From the NCBI GenBank assembly GCA_945833895.1, contig CAMAGQ010000102.1, positions 1 to 5,814 of the forward strand: a DNA stretch of 5,814 nucleotides. The letters are read 5' to 3'. Positions within the stretch are counted from its first letter, which is position 1. Each line of letters starts with the position of its first letter. Position numbers and translations under genes: made by a program. The DNA is from an uncultured bacterium. GTDB taxonomy: Bacteria > Cyanobacteriota > Vampirovibrionia > Gastranaerophilales > Gastranaerophilaceae. The notes beneath the pieces were generated by a model. The model did not search any database, was not told where the DNA came from, and was given only the letters and a program-made list of their open reading frames with translations. This document shows positions 5,810 through 5,814 of the stretch, piece after piece.

Positions 5810-5814
5810 GCTTG

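Overview
The window looks like an AT-rich bacterial chromosome segment. The proteins and gene order suggest a non-photosynthetic relative of cyanobacteria, such as the gut lineage Gastranaerophilales (Melainabacteria/Vampirovibrionia). Two things point there. The F1 beta and epsilon genes sit as their own pair, away from the other ATP synthase genes, as in cyanobacteria and plastids. The large protein at the right end also resembles, from memory and unverified, an uncharacterised family common in Gastranaerophilales metagenomes. This assignment is an inference; other phyla also split the atp genes.

Left part, minus strand (about 1-2640): a transcription unit reads leftward from a TATAAT-type promoter at about 2609-2637 through atpD (F1 beta), atpC (F1 epsilon) and deoC (deoxyribose-phosphate aldolase). 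The gaps are 3 and 23 nt, and the two downstream genes each have a clear Shine-Dalgarno site. After deoC there is no visible hairpin terminator. Instead there is a second candidate minus-strand promoter, flanked by two near-identical 22-bp dyad-containing repeats. The left one covers a possible start codon of a gene that continues beyond the window edge.

Middle part (2714-3754, minus strand): a complete ROK-family sugar kinase, probably glucokinase, followed by a good Rho-independent terminator that separates it from the atp unit.

Right part (3755-5809): a 249-bp divergent intergenic region, then a complete 601-codon plus-strand gene of unknown function. It has helical N- and C-terminal ends, no signal peptide, and a single EF-hand/dockerin-like loop. 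Its upstream region carries an exact GCCGATAA with TAAAG 16 nt upstream, which is the pattern of a flagellar sigma-28 (FliA/SigD) promoter. This combination is the most interesting signal in the window: an orphan, possibly exported, possibly motility-coregulated protein with terminal helices arranged like those of flagellar axial proteins. The other genes are conserved central metabolism: ATP synthesis, deoxynucleoside catabolism feeding glyceraldehyde-3-phosphate and acetaldehyde into metabolism, and glucose phosphorylation.
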